Below the pieces are notes generated by a model, which ran no database searches, was not told the origin of the DNA, and saw only the letters and a program-made list of their open reading frames with translations. Shown here piece after piece: positions 45,607 through 53,702 of a stretch of DNA of 64,000 nucleotides; positions within the stretch are counted from its first letter, which is position 1; each line of letters begins with the position of its first letter. Source of the DNA: an uncultured Pseudomonadales bacterium (lineage in GTDB: Bacteria; Pseudomonadota; Gammaproteobacteria; Pseudomonadales; Azotimanducaceae); contig CAKZWF010000020.1 in the NCBI GenBank assembly GCA_937921865.1, positions 115,103 to 179,102 of the forward strand. The letters run 5' to 3'. The position numbers and the translations under genes were made by a program.

Positions 45607-46446
45607 TCAGTCCGAACTGATCCTTTTAAACGCGGGAGGCCGCCGTTCCATAAAGGACTGCACACCCTCACGAAAGTCTTCGCGTTTCAGGCTGGTGGCC
45701 ATCCAGTCGTTGGTTTCCGTCATCGCTTCTCCGAGCGGCATGTTCAGATGTCGATAAACCTGGGCTTTGATAATTCGCAGGGACGTGGGTGATGCGTTGG
45801 CGGCCAGGTCAGTAATGAAGTCTCTGGCCTGATCCACCGCAGTTCCGCTGTCGCACAGACGCTCTGCGAGACCCAGTCGATCAGCTTCTTCGCCGTCAAA
45901 CTTACGCGAACTCCACAGGATATCCAGCGCTTTGCCGCTGCCGATCAGTCTTGGCAGAATCCAGCTGGCGCCATGTTCGGCAATCAGCCCGCGCTGGGAG
46001 AATGCCGTGACGAATTTGGCCTGACGTTCGATGAAGCGCATGTCAGTCAGCAGCGCAAACACGAAGCCGAGACCTGCGCAGGCGCCGTTGATAGCGCCGA
46101 TCAACGGTTTACGGATCGACAGCAGATAAGAAAACGTCACCTGAAAGTCCGGGCCAAGATCCGGATCGCCAGGATGAGCCGTCAGCGCTGAGAGATCTTC
46201 AGCCTGCTCGGCTCCTGATGCCAGATTATCGAGGCTGCCCATATCCATTCCCGCACAGAAGCCGCGTCCGGCTCCGGTCAGAATGATGCCGACGACCCGT
46301 TCGTCCTGCTCGGCAGCTGCCAGAGCGTGGCGGATTTCGGCGAGCATCCGATTGGTGAACGCGTTCAGCTGATCGGGCCGATTCATTGTGATGATCGCAA
46401 CAGGATCTGCCACGTCGTAAATTATTTCCTGATAGACCTCAGACAT
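45607..46446 (-). CDS. Enoyl-CoA hydratase/isomerase family protein
   Basis: Crotonase-fold protein, 279 aa, acting on enoyl-CoA. The oxyanion-hole loop is GRGFCAGMDMGSL (about residue 62-74) and the second hole segment AINGACAGLGF near residue 117. The catalytic region about 140-150 reads SQRGLIAEHGASW, with Glu present as in the hydratases. ATG 46446 is preferred: GGGGAGGAA lies directly upstream in mRNA sense. It heads the four-gene operon and is divergent, across 210 bp, from a membrane protein gene. It fits a beta-oxidation-like pathway with the acyl-CoA dehydrogenases nearby. Confidence 0.92.
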   Translation of the reverse strand: MSEVYQEIIYDVADPVAIITMNRPDQLNAFTNRMLAEIRHALAAAEQDERVVGIILTGAGRGFCAGMDMGSLDNLASGAEQAEDLSALTAHPGDPDLGPDFQVTFSYLLSIRKPLIGAINGACAGLGFVFALLTDMRFIERQAKFVTAFSQRGLIAEHGASWILPRLIGSGKALDILWSSRKFDGEEADRLGLAERLCDSGTAVDQARDFITDLAANASPTSLRIIKAQVYRHLNMPLGEAMTETNDWMATSLKREDFREGVQSFMERRPPAFKRISSD

Positions 46447-46656
46447 ATGTATTCCTCCCCAGGAACTTAGTGCAATGTGAAGCAATCTACCGCACCGGGC
46501 GACCCAGCGTCTATTACGCTAACATTGCATCACTGGCACACAATTGGTTGCGTCAGCGCTTTTTGTGGATCCGAGCCGAACGTCGGGGTCAGACTGCTGG
46601 GATAAGCTTGCCTGTGTGAACTTCTCCCGGCGTACAACACGTGGTGAATATCTTTC

Positions 46657-47379
46657 GTGAATCGTTCCTTTACGAGTTTTCTGCTGTTTCTGGCTGCTCT
46701 AGCCGTACTGGCGGCTGGCGGGGTCTGGTGGCTGGGTCTGGACGCCGTCAGGCTGGCGCTGGATGGCGATCGACGCAGCGCCCCCTACCAACTGCTGCAC
46801 TTCGCTGATGGGGGTGTTCCCGGAGGCCAGTATGCGGCAACCCTGACTGGTCTGGTGCAGCTGGAGGAAGGTGGCCTGCAGTGGCGCGGCGGACTTGAAC
46901 GCCTGCTTGAAGGCCGAACTGAAGATGAGTGGCCGGACTTGATGATGTTCGGGTTGCCACGGGGTGCTGACCTTGTGCAGCTGATCACCAGTCCGGAATT
47001 CCGTGAGCTCGAGAGCGACCGGAGAGTGCTGTTGCTGGGTATGTCTTCAGCACCAGTTGATCTCAATCAGACGACCACGTTGCTGGTCTGGCTGCAGAGA
47101 CGCCCGGACAATGCTGAAGGTGACGGCGCGATGCTCGCGGCGGTCACTCGGAATCTGGCGGCATTTTCAGGTTCTGTGCTTGTCCAGGGACCTGTGGATC
47201 GGATCACCGGCCCAGCCGTCTGGAGTCATGCTGCACTGTTGTCGTTTCCAGATGAGGCCCAGGCCCAGGCCTGGTTTCGGGAACCGGTCTCAGTGACCGA
47301 GCGGACCCTGGCGACCAAACACCTGGACCGTCAGGCGTGGCTGCTGATGACGGCAAAATACCTGCGGCAATCGTCTTAA
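46657..47379 (+). CDS. Hypothetical membrane-anchored protein
   Basis: A 240-aa protein with one N-terminal membrane helix (about residues 6-25, LLFLAALAVLAAGGVWWL) and a periplasmic or cytoplasmic rest. The C-terminal half (about 175-235, SFPDEAQAQAWFREP, TERTLATKHLDRQAWLL) looks faintly like DUF1330/dabb alpha-beta barrels, but this is not secure. Start GTG 46657 has GGTGAA at a fair distance. There is no clear partner; it is divergent from the enoyl-CoA hydratase operon. The function is unknown. Confidence 0.65.
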   Translation: MNRSFTSFLLFLAALAVLAAGGVWWLGLDAVRLALDGDRRSAPYQLLHFADGGVPGGQYAATLTGLVQLEEGGLQWRGGLERLLEGRTEDEWPDLMMFGLPRGADLVQLITSPEFRELESDRRVLLLGMSSAPVDLNQTTTLLVWLQRRPDNAEGDGAMLAAVTRNLAAFSGSVLVQGPVDRITGPAVWSHAALLSFPDEAQAQAWFREPVSVTERTLATKHLDRQAWLLMTAKYLRQSS

Positions 47380-47452
47380 TTCAATAGTGTTCGGCTGCGT
47401 CGGCTTTGCGTTTGGCCGCATCGCTGAAATAACCCTCCAGCGCTGACAAGCG

Positions 47453-47478
47453 ACTGCGATTCGCGTTAGATTCGCAGT
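47453..47478. promoter_or_regulatory. Inverted repeat upstream of LLM gene D
   Basis: ACTGCGA (47453-47459) and its exact complement TCGCAGT (47472-47478) are separated by 12 nt, centred about 50 bp before the ATG of the luciferase-like gene. The spacing fits an operator for a dimeric regulator. It is weak evidence because only seven positions per arm match. Confidence 0.3.
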
Positions 47479-47515
47479 ACGTTAACGGCACTGTTGAGCT
47501 ACGGGGAGAAAAGCA

Positions 47516-48520
47516 ATGAAACTGGGGTTAGGAATTGGACCGGTCGGCGCACCGGGCGGTGAACGAATCATCGAGCTCGCCAAAGAGGCGGAGAATCTTG
47601 GCTACGACACAATCTGGTGCCCGGAAATTTACGGCATGGACTGTTTCACTCCGCTGGCCTGGATTGGTGCACACACCTCACGAATAAACCTGGGCACGTC
47701 GATCATGCAGATTTCGGCGCGCACTCCGGCCAGCGCGGCGATGCATGCAGTGGCAATGGATTATCTCTCCAACGGCCGGCTGATCCTGGGAATTGGCGTT
47801 TCGGGTCCGCAGGTAGTGGAAGGCTGGTACGGACAACCCTATCCCAAGCCCCTCGCCCGTACCCGGGAATGGATAGACATATTCCGTAAAATTGTCGCCC
47901 GCAAGGAGCCGGTGGCTTTTTCCGGTGAACACTATCAGCTACCGCTGGATGGCGGGACCGGTCTGGGCAAACCGCTGAAACTGATGCAACACCCGCTGCG
48001 CGAGCACATTCCCGTTTATCTGGGGGCTGAAGGCCCTAAGAACGTAGCGCTCAGCGCGGAGCTGTTTGATGGCTGGATACCCATGTTTCTGTCGCCATAT
48101 CGGATGAACGAGCAATACGCCGAAGCGATGCGTATCAGAACTCCGGATTTTGAGATCGCGGCAGCTGTGCCGGTTGTCATCGACGATGACGTCGACAAGG
48201 CTCGGGCGCAGATTAAGCAGAATGTCGGCTTCTACGTTGGCGGAATGGGTGCGAAGACCTTTAACGTGCACAAAGATCACGTCAGCCGTATGGGTTTCGC
48301 GGACGCTGCAGAAGAGATTCAGAATCTGTTTATGGCCGGTAAACGCGATCAGGCTTTCGCCGCGGTGCCCGACCAGCTGGTAGATGAAATTGCGTTGTGT
48401 GGACCTAAAGAGCGCGTTCGCGAACGCCTGCAGGGCTGGAAAGACAGTCCCGTGACTCAGCTGAATATTGGCAGCGCCAATATGGACACGCTGCGCTTTT
48501 TTGCCGAAGAGCTGCTCTGA
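47516..48520 (+). CDS. Luciferase-like (LLM class) flavin-dependent oxidoreductase D
   Basis: A 334-aa LLM enzyme of the F420-type branch: KLGLGIGPVGAPGGE, LGYDTIWCPEIYGMD, INLGTSIMQISARTP, SNGRLILGIGVSGPQVVEGWYG and HIPVYLGAEGPKN. The GVSGPQVVEGWYG phrase is common in Mer-like and actinobacterial F420 enzymes. ATG 47516 is preceded by GGGGAGAA. It is monocistronic: 136 bp after the membrane protein gene and converging with the methyltransferase gene without any gap. It is not close to LLM A-C in sequence. Confidence 0.9.
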   Translation: MKLGLGIGPVGAPGGERIIELAKEAENLGYDTIWCPEIYGMDCFTPLAWIGAHTSRINLGTSIMQISARTPASAAMHAVAMDYLSNGRLILGIGVSGPQVVEGWYGQPYPKPLARTREWIDIFRKIVARKEPVAFSGEHYQLPLDGGTGLGKPLKLMQHPLREHIPVYLGAEGPKNVALSAELFDGWIPMFLSPYRMNEQYAEAMRIRTPDFEIAAAVPVVIDDDVDKARAQIKQNVGFYVGGMGAKTFNVHKDHVSRMGFADAAEEIQNLFMAGKRDQAFAAVPDQLVDEIALCGPKERVRERLQGWKDSPVTQLNIGSANMDTLRFFAEELL

Positions 48521-49210
48521 TCAGGCTTTGAAGTGGAAAATGTGTGCGAGGCGGAATTCGTCGAATTCGCCGAGGTTCGGACAGGTGAGCGCTTCGATCC
48601 GCGTGATTTCCTCATAGCGGGGGTCGGGGAGCTGGGTGACCCTGGAGTCCGCTACCAGAATTTCCGCAGCATGCGCCTGGGCGATCTTCAGTAGCGGCAG
48701 GTTCTGCCGGTCGTAGAGTACGTCGGCCATCAGAACCATGTCACACGCATCCGGGAGGTGGGCGGTAGTCTCGAGCTGCACGCCATTGTGTGCGGCGTTG
48801 ATCTGGGTAGCCAACCTCGCATCCGGGTCGGTGTCGCAGGCGATAACCGATCGAGCGCCCGCCAGTGCCGCCGCAATGCCGGCCACACCCGAACCGGAAC
48901 CCAGATCCACGATTTTTCTGCCCTCAACCCACTGAGGGTTCGCCAACAGGAATTGCGCCAGTGCAAGCCCGCTGCCCCAGCAGAACGCCCAGTATGCAGG
49001 CTCCCTGATAACGGCTCTCATGGTTGCACCGGCAAGCGGTCCGGTGGGGAAATTCGCATTGATTAAGCCCAGACGCAGTGGTTGGCCACTCGGAGCGGCG
49101 CACTCTGGAAGGTCATAAGACTCGATACGGGCGTCAGGCAGAGTCCGGCGCAGCTGTTGTTGCAGTTGGTTAAAGCTCAGAGGTGTGTCTACGAACCCAA
49201 AGAAGGCCAA
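48521..49210 (-). CDS. SAM-dependent methyltransferase, ETF-beta lysine methyltransferase-like
   Basis: Class I methyltransferase, 229 aa. SAM motif I is VDLGSGSGVAG (about residue 100), followed by the acidic post-I strand (VIACDTDPDA). The segment EPAYWAFCWGSGLALAQFL ahead of motif I and ADVLYDR after it are typical of the METTL20/ETFBKMT group, which methylates the electron-transfer flavoprotein beta subunit. A wealth of acyl-CoA dehydrogenases nearby makes that target reasonable, but it is inference. Start ATG 49210 lies inside the end of the next gene (41-bp overlap). Confidence 0.82.
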   Translation of the reverse strand: MAFFGFVDTPLSFNQLQQQLRRTLPDARIESYDLPECAAPSGQPLRLGLINANFPTGPLAGATMRAVIREPAYWAFCWGSGLALAQFLLANPQWVEGRKIVDLGSGSGVAGIAAALAGARSVIACDTDPDARLATQINAAHNGVQLETTAHLPDACDMVLMADVLYDRQNLPLLKIAQAHAAEILVADSRVTQLPDPRYEEITRIEALTCPNLGEFDEFRLAHIFHFKA

Positions 49211-49517
49211 TTATACCCAGCGCCAGGATACCAAGCAGAGAAAGGTCCGCCGCTGAGGTGACAGCAGTCGACCCGTTGCCAGTGTCTGGATAGTTGACGG
49301 TGCGCGCTGCAGGAGCGGAGACGGAGTCGGTGCTTTGGTCAGCGGGACTGGTCAGGTTGGTCACCGGTGTTGGTGCCTGGGTGCTGGCTGCACTCAGCAG
49401 CCCGGGCATCAGGCAGATGGCGACCAGCAACGCAGTGCCCGCAACGCATTTTGCGGCCGCGGCTGTGACCGAACTGAATCGGTGCGAGTCTGCCGGTTGC
49501 GGTAGCCCTGTATGCAC
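49170..49517 (-). CDS. Small exported protein with C-terminal membrane anchor
   Basis: A 115-aa protein: signal peptide (about residues 22-43, TALLVAICLMPGLLSA), then a Thr/Ser/Pro-rich linker (about 45-88) and a C-terminal hydrophobic helix LSLLGILALGIIGLLWV followed by RRHTSEL. This plan resembles CTERM-sorted surface proteins, but no PEP or GlyGly motif is visible. Its 3' end overlaps the methyltransferase start by 41 bp. The gene is not recognised; support comes from the signal/TM architecture and position, not from homology. Confidence 0.45.
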   Translation of the reverse strand: MHTGLPQPADSHRFSSVTAAAAKCVAGTALLVAICLMPGLLSAASTQAPTPVTNLTSPADQSTDSVSAPAARTVNYPDTGNGSTAVTSAADLSLLGILALGIIGLLWVRRHTSEL

Positions 49518-49575
49518 GGCGCTTTCTCGTTATTATCCCTGAGAGTCGAAAAAGCATAATTTCTGGAGTGAACTG

Positions 49576-50091
49576 GTGCAGCGTTGCCTTTGTATATCCT
49601 GTAAGTTCTTCGTAATTCTGCTAGTGCTCATCACAGTTTCTGCGCAGTCGATTGCGGCACCATCTCCCTGCGCTGCTGCCGAGTACCGCCAGTTCGACTT
49701 CTGGTTGGGTCGCTGGCGGGTGGAAGCCGCAGGTAAAACTGTTGGCAGCAATGTGATTTCTGCCAACCACAACGGTTGTCTGCTGGAAGAGCGCTGGACA
49801 AGCGCAAACGGTGGAACCGGCAGCAGCATGAACTTCTACGACCCGAAGCGGCAGCAGTGGCGACAGGTCTGGGTTTCCGGCGGCACGCTGATAGACTTGC
49901 GCGGCGGCCTGCGGGACAACAGTATGCGGCTCACAGGAACCATCACCTACCTGGCAGATGGCAGCGAACTACCGTTTCGAGGCCAGTGGACGCCACTGGT
50001 GGACGGACGGGTGCGCCAGTTCTTCGAAGAACAGCGCGCTGGCAGCTGGCAGGTCTGGTTTGAAGGTTTTTATATTAAAGACGTAGAATAG
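49576..50091 (+). CDS. DUF1579-like secreted protein
   Basis: A 171-aa secreted protein with a signal peptide (about residues 10-28, FFVILLVLITVSAQSIAA) and a beta-barrel-like domain starting with YRQFDFWLGRWRVEA, the hallmark opening of DUF1579/THAP4-like lipocalin-type proteins. The closing part (WEVRFEGFYIK type; here QVWFEGFYIK) fits. These proteins are of unknown function and might bind small ligands. The start could be GTG 49576. It stands alone, 42 bp before an acyl-CoA dehydrogenase on the same strand. Confidence 0.8.
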   Translation: MQRCLCISCKFFVILLVLITVSAQSIAAPSPCAAAEYRQFDFWLGRWRVEAAGKTVGSNVISANHNGCLLEERWTSANGGTGSSMNFYDPKRQQWRQVWVSGGTLIDLRGGLRDNSMRLTGTITYLADGSELPFRGQWTPLVDGRVRQFFEEQRAGSWQVWFEGFYIKDVE

Positions 50092-50133
50092 AGAGTTTGT
50101 GACAGAGCCTGGGTTCATGGGGGAGCCATCAGA

Positions 50134-51279
50134 ATGCCGATGATATTGAACGAAGAGCAGAACATGCTCAAAGACAGCGCCAAAGATTTCTGCGGCAACA
50201 ACACACCAATCGATCAGCTGCGGAAGCTCCGCGACGAAGACAATCCTGACGGATTTGACCGGGCAACCTGGAAATCCATGGTTGAACTCGGCTGGGCTGG
50301 AATCCCCTGGCCGGAAGAACACGGTGGCCTGGCTTTCGGCTACAAGGGGCTTGGTGTGGTGACCGAAGAAACCGGTCGCACCCTGGCTGCGAGTCCGCTG
50401 TTCGCAACCGTCTGGCTGGGTGGAACAGCCATCAACCTCGGTGGCAGCGATGCACAGAAAGGCGAGCTGCTCGGTCAGATTGCTGCCGGTGAACTGCTGC
50501 TGGCGTTAGCGCTTGAAGAATCGCACCGCCACAATCCATATGGCATAGCGACAACGGCCGCAGCCAAGGACGGCGGTTTTGAAATCAGCGGCGAAAAGAC
50601 CTTTGTGCTCGACGGCAATGTCGCGGACAAATTTGTCGTGGTGGCACGAACTTCGGGTAATGCCGGCGATCGTGATGGCCTGTCGCTGTTCCTGGTAGAC
50701 AGCAGTTCAGATGGCGTCACTGTCAGCCGTACTAAAATGGCCGATTCCCGCAATGCGGCCAACGTCAGCTTCAGTTCGGTCAAGGTTGGGGCTGATGCGC
50801 TGGTCGGTACCCAGGACCAGGGCGCGGACGTGCTCGATGCAACGCTGGACATCGGCCGTATTGGTATCGCGGCGGAGATGCTGGGCAGTCTGCAGGAGTG
50901 CTTCGAGCGGACTGTTCAGTACCTGAAGGAACGGGAGCAGTTTGGCGTGCCGATTGGCTCTTTCCAGGCGCTCAAACACCGGGCTGCGGATATGTTCTGT
51001 GAAGTGGAACTGTCGAAGTCCTGTGTCCTTGAAGCGTTGAGCGCACTTGATGAGGGCCGCAGCCCTGAAGAGGTCGCCAAACTTGCCAGCCTGACAAAAA
51101 CCAAGGTGGGTGAGACTTTTCACCAGGTGTCCCGCGAAGGGGTGCAGATGCATGGTGGTATCGGCATGACCGATGAATTCGATATTGGCTTTTTCCTTAA
51201 GCGGGCGGCGGTAACTGAGCAGACGCTTGGCGATGTGAATTTCCATCGCAACCGCTATGGTGAGCTCGAAGGCTACTAG
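50134..51279 (+). CDS. Acyl-CoA dehydrogenase
   Basis: A 381-aa acyl-CoA dehydrogenase. The N-terminal helical domain starts LNEEQNMLKDSAKDFC; the mid-domain shows LALEESHRHNP and GEKTFVLDGNVADKFVV, and the C-terminal domain has YLKEREQFGVPIGSFQALKHR and QMHGGIGMTDEFDIGFFLKR. The usual EGT-type catalytic Glu at the end is absent; the protein is of the type often found as one half of heteromeric acyl-CoA dehydrogenases. No partner is adjacent here; a similar protein lies at 60685. A terminator follows it. Confidence 0.9.
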   Translation: MPMILNEEQNMLKDSAKDFCGNNTPIDQLRKLRDEDNPDGFDRATWKSMVELGWAGIPWPEEHGGLAFGYKGLGVVTEETGRTLAASPLFATVWLGGTAINLGGSDAQKGELLGQIAAGELLLALALEESHRHNPYGIATTAAAKDGGFEISGEKTFVLDGNVADKFVVVARTSGNAGDRDGLSLFLVDSSSDGVTVSRTKMADSRNAANVSFSSVKVGADALVGTQDQGADVLDATLDIGRIGIAAEMLGSLQECFERTVQYLKEREQFGVPIGSFQALKHRAADMFCEVELSKSCVLEALSALDEGRSPEEVAKLASLTKTKVGETFHQVSREGVQMHGGIGMTDEFDIGFFLKRAAVTEQTLGDVNFHRNRYGELEGY

Positions 51280-51302
51280 TCGACGTTCATCAGACTGACG
51301 AG

Positions 51303-51327
51303 AAGGGGAGCTTACGCTCCCCTTTTT
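51303..51327 (+). terminator. Rho-independent terminator
   Basis: AAGGGGAGC, a 4-nt loop (TTAC) and GCTCCCCTT followed by TTTT: a GC-rich 9-bp stem with a U-run, 23 bp after the acyl-CoA dehydrogenase stop. This ends that transcript before the metallophosphoesterase gene. Confidence 0.9.
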
Positions 51328-51358
51328 TGTCTGTGGATGTCAAACGAGAGGAGATGAG

Positions 51359-53044
51359 ATGAGGATACATGCTCGAACCTTAATGTCGCGCGCAGGTTCA
51401 TGGACCATTGCTGCAGCACTGGTGTTTGGAGTGCTGCTGCCGGCCACTGCCCATTCGGCTAACGCAAGCGGCCAGGTATTTGCAGACAGCAACGGCAACG
51501 GCCTGCTGGATACGGGAGAAGCGGGTATTGCCGGCGTTCGGGTCACAGACGGTGAGCGGATTGTGTTGACCGACGGGCAGGGTCGATACGAGCTCAAAAT
51601 CGCAGATGAGGCAGTGATACGCATTACCAAGCCTCGAGGGTATGCGACACCGGTAAACGAACATCAGATTCCGCGCTTTTACTATGTTCACCAACCCGAA
51701 GGTTCCCCAGCGCAGCTGCGTTATCGGGGTATTGAGCCGACGGGCGTGTTGCCGGAGTCGATCAACTTTCCGTTAATGCGTCAGTCTGAACCAACCAGGT
51801 TCGAAGCCATTCTCCTGTCAGATACCCAGCCACAGACCGATGCGGAACTCGACTATATCCGCGACGATGTGGTGGCTGAACTGATCGGCAGCAACGCCCG
51901 GTTCGGCATGACCATGGGCGACATCGTCTTTGACGATCTGTCCATGTTTTCCCGTCTGAATGCGATCATCGCCCAGATCGGTATCCCCTGGTACAACGTC
52001 CCGGGTAATCACGAGCTGAACCTTCTGGCTGAAAATGACGAGCACTCGCTTGAAACCTTCAAGCGTTTCTACGGCCCTGCGTACTACAGCTTCGAATATG
52101 GCGAAGCGCTGTTTGTGGTGCTCGATAATATTGAATATCGCGGCAACGGTGAGGCGGATCCTGGCGATGTTCGTGGCAGCGGTGGCTATGTGGCCAACCT
52201 GGGTAAGCGCCAGCTGGCCTGGCTGAAAGAAGAGCTCAGCCATGTGCCGTCGGATCGTCTGATCTTCCTGGCCATGCACTCACCGCTGGAAACCTATGTT
52301 TCTGACGGAGCCGGTGTGACGACGGCGGATCGAAAGGCGCTGTTCAAGCTGTTATCCGGTCGCCCGAACCTCTACGCAGTAGCTGGTCATACCCATACTA
52401 CCGAACACCGCTATTTTGGACCTGAAGATGGATTCAATGGTCCCGGTGAGTTTCATCACCATGTGCTCGGCACTGTGTCCGGGTCCTGGTGGAGTGGGCC
52501 TTTCGATCCACGCGGTATTCCGACGACGGATCAACGTGACGGTACCCCCAACGGCTATCACGTGCTGGAGGTGGACGGGGTCGATATGACGGTGCGCTAC
52601 AAGGCAGCCGGATTCCCTGACGACTACCAGATGCGCATTCTGTTTGATGTCGCTCATCATGGTTTGCGGGTGGATGGCTTGCGGGATTTCAGAGCCGGTG
52701 AACTGTTTGACGGTCGCTTCAGCGAAGCTCAGGTGCCCGCTGCGTCGGTGCTGGTGAATCTGTTTGATGGTGGTCCGAAGTCACAGGTGGAGTTTCGCGT
52801 GGATGATGGTCCCTGGTTGAAAATGCGGCAGGTGTTCCGCCCGGACCCTTACATGTTCGAGGTGTTTGCCCGCAACCCGGACACCAAGAAGTCCTGGTTG
52901 TCTGCAACTCCGTCCTCTCATATCTGGCAGGCTGATGTGCCAGACGATCTGACTATGGGTGTCTACACACTATCAGTCAGGGCTGTAGATGAGTTTGGTC
53001 GCAGCCACCATGGTCATCGGATCATGGAAATTACCGGCGGTTGA
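51359..53044 (+). CDS. Secreted calcineurin-like metallophosphoesterase, three-domain
   Basis: A 561-aa exported phosphoesterase. A signal peptide (about residues 14-34) precedes an SdrD-B-like beta domain (about 38-130, FADSNGNGLLDTGEAGIAG), then the calcineurin fold (about 135-390) with LLSDTQ in place of the usual DxH, GDIVFDD, VPGNHELN, MHSPLE and AGHTHTTEH, and a C-terminal metallophosphoesterase-C beta domain (about 400-560). The metal site is intact apart from the DTQ form, which is normal for this subgroup. It probably recovers phosphate from organic esters outside the cell. Good site GAGAGGAGATG at the start. Confidence 0.9.
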   Translation: MRIHARTLMSRAGSWTIAAALVFGVLLPATAHSANASGQVFADSNGNGLLDTGEAGIAGVRVTDGERIVLTDGQGRYELKIADEAVIRITKPRGYATPVNEHQIPRFYYVHQPEGSPAQLRYRGIEPTGVLPESINFPLMRQSEPTRFEAILLSDTQPQTDAELDYIRDDVVAELIGSNARFGMTMGDIVFDDLSMFSRLNAIIAQIGIPWYNVPGNHELNLLAENDEHSLETFKRFYGPAYYSFEYGEALFVVLDNIEYRGNGEADPGDVRGSGGYVANLGKRQLAWLKEELSHVPSDRLIFLAMHSPLETYVSDGAGVTTADRKALFKLLSGRPNLYAVAGHTHTTEHRYFGPEDGFNGPGEFHHHVLGTVSGSWWSGPFDPRGIPTTDQRDGTPNGYHVLEVDGVDMTVRYKAAGFPDDYQMRILFDVAHHGLRVDGLRDFRAGELFDGRFSEAQVPAASVLVNLFDGGPKSQVEFRVDDGPWLKMRQVFRPDPYMFEVFARNPDTKKSWLSATPSSHIWQADVPDDLTMGVYTLSVRAVDEFGRSHHGHRIMEITGG

Positions 53045-53046
53045 GT

Positions 53047-53598
53047 TCAGCCGGATTTACGCCTGATGCCCATGCGCTGGCCAACTCGCTCAGGCACCGG
53101 CAATGATCGGTGCCGGGCCATCAGCTCACAGATGGCCTGGTAGGGTTGCTGCGGAAATGGTGCGCTTGCCCGCTGCCGCATATCGACGTGCATGGCCAGC
53201 TGTTCGGAGGTGGCGGCCAGTTGCCCTGTTTCGGCATGAAACATCTCCTGATAGTAGTGCAGCCGTTTGCTGTCGTGATCCAGCAGCTGCCAGGTGATCT
53301 GAACCGGATCGTCCAAGACCAGTTCGTTGACGTAGTTGACGTGCACTTCCATCGTAAAGCAGGACCCCTGGGCGTGTTCCACATAGCTGGCGCCAATTCC
53401 CAGCCCGTCGTAAACGTGGTCCACTGCGCGATCGAACATCACATGGTAGTAAGCCATGTTCAGGTGGCCGTTGTAGTCGATCCACGAGGCGTCAACCCGC
53501 TGAGTCGGGCAAGTGTGTGGTGCAGTCCATTCCTGTTTCAATCTGATCTCCCGGCCTTCCGCTGCCTGTTCTGCGATCGAGTATAGTACCTTGACCAT
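53047..53598 (-). CDS. Hotdog-fold acyl-CoA thioesterase
   Basis: A 183-aa hotdog thioesterase. The signature WIDYNGHLNMAYYHVMFDRA (about residues 38-57) carries the catalytic Asp/Asn region typical of betainyl-CoA-type and FcbC-type thioesterases, with SCFTMEVHVNYVNELVLDD following. It hydrolyses a CoA ester, probably a small or branched one. Its stop faces the metallophosphoesterase stop at 2 bp; it is divergent from the symporter gene across about 100 bp, which may be a shared regulatory region. Confidence 0.85.
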   Translation of the reverse strand: MVKVLYSIAEQAAEGREIRLKQEWTAPHTCPTQRVDASWIDYNGHLNMAYYHVMFDRAVDHVYDGLGIGASYVEHAQGSCFTMEVHVNYVNELVLDDPVQITWQLLDHDSKRLHYYQEMFHAETGQLAATSEQLAMHVDMRQRASAPFPQQPYQAICELMARHRSLPVPERVGQRMGIRRKSG

Positions 53599-53702
53599 TG
53601 TGATCTGAGCATTGAAGATCGTTGGCCTGGCTGGGGTCGGTCCGGACAGTCAGTCTGACAGCTCATTCTGGTCACTCGAACTGGTAATAGAGGAAGCGTG
53701 AA

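Noticed and set aside
46585..46595. Third copy of the GGGGTC palindrome family
   Set aside because: Only the short GGGGTCAGAC stretch matches and no inverted partner is near.
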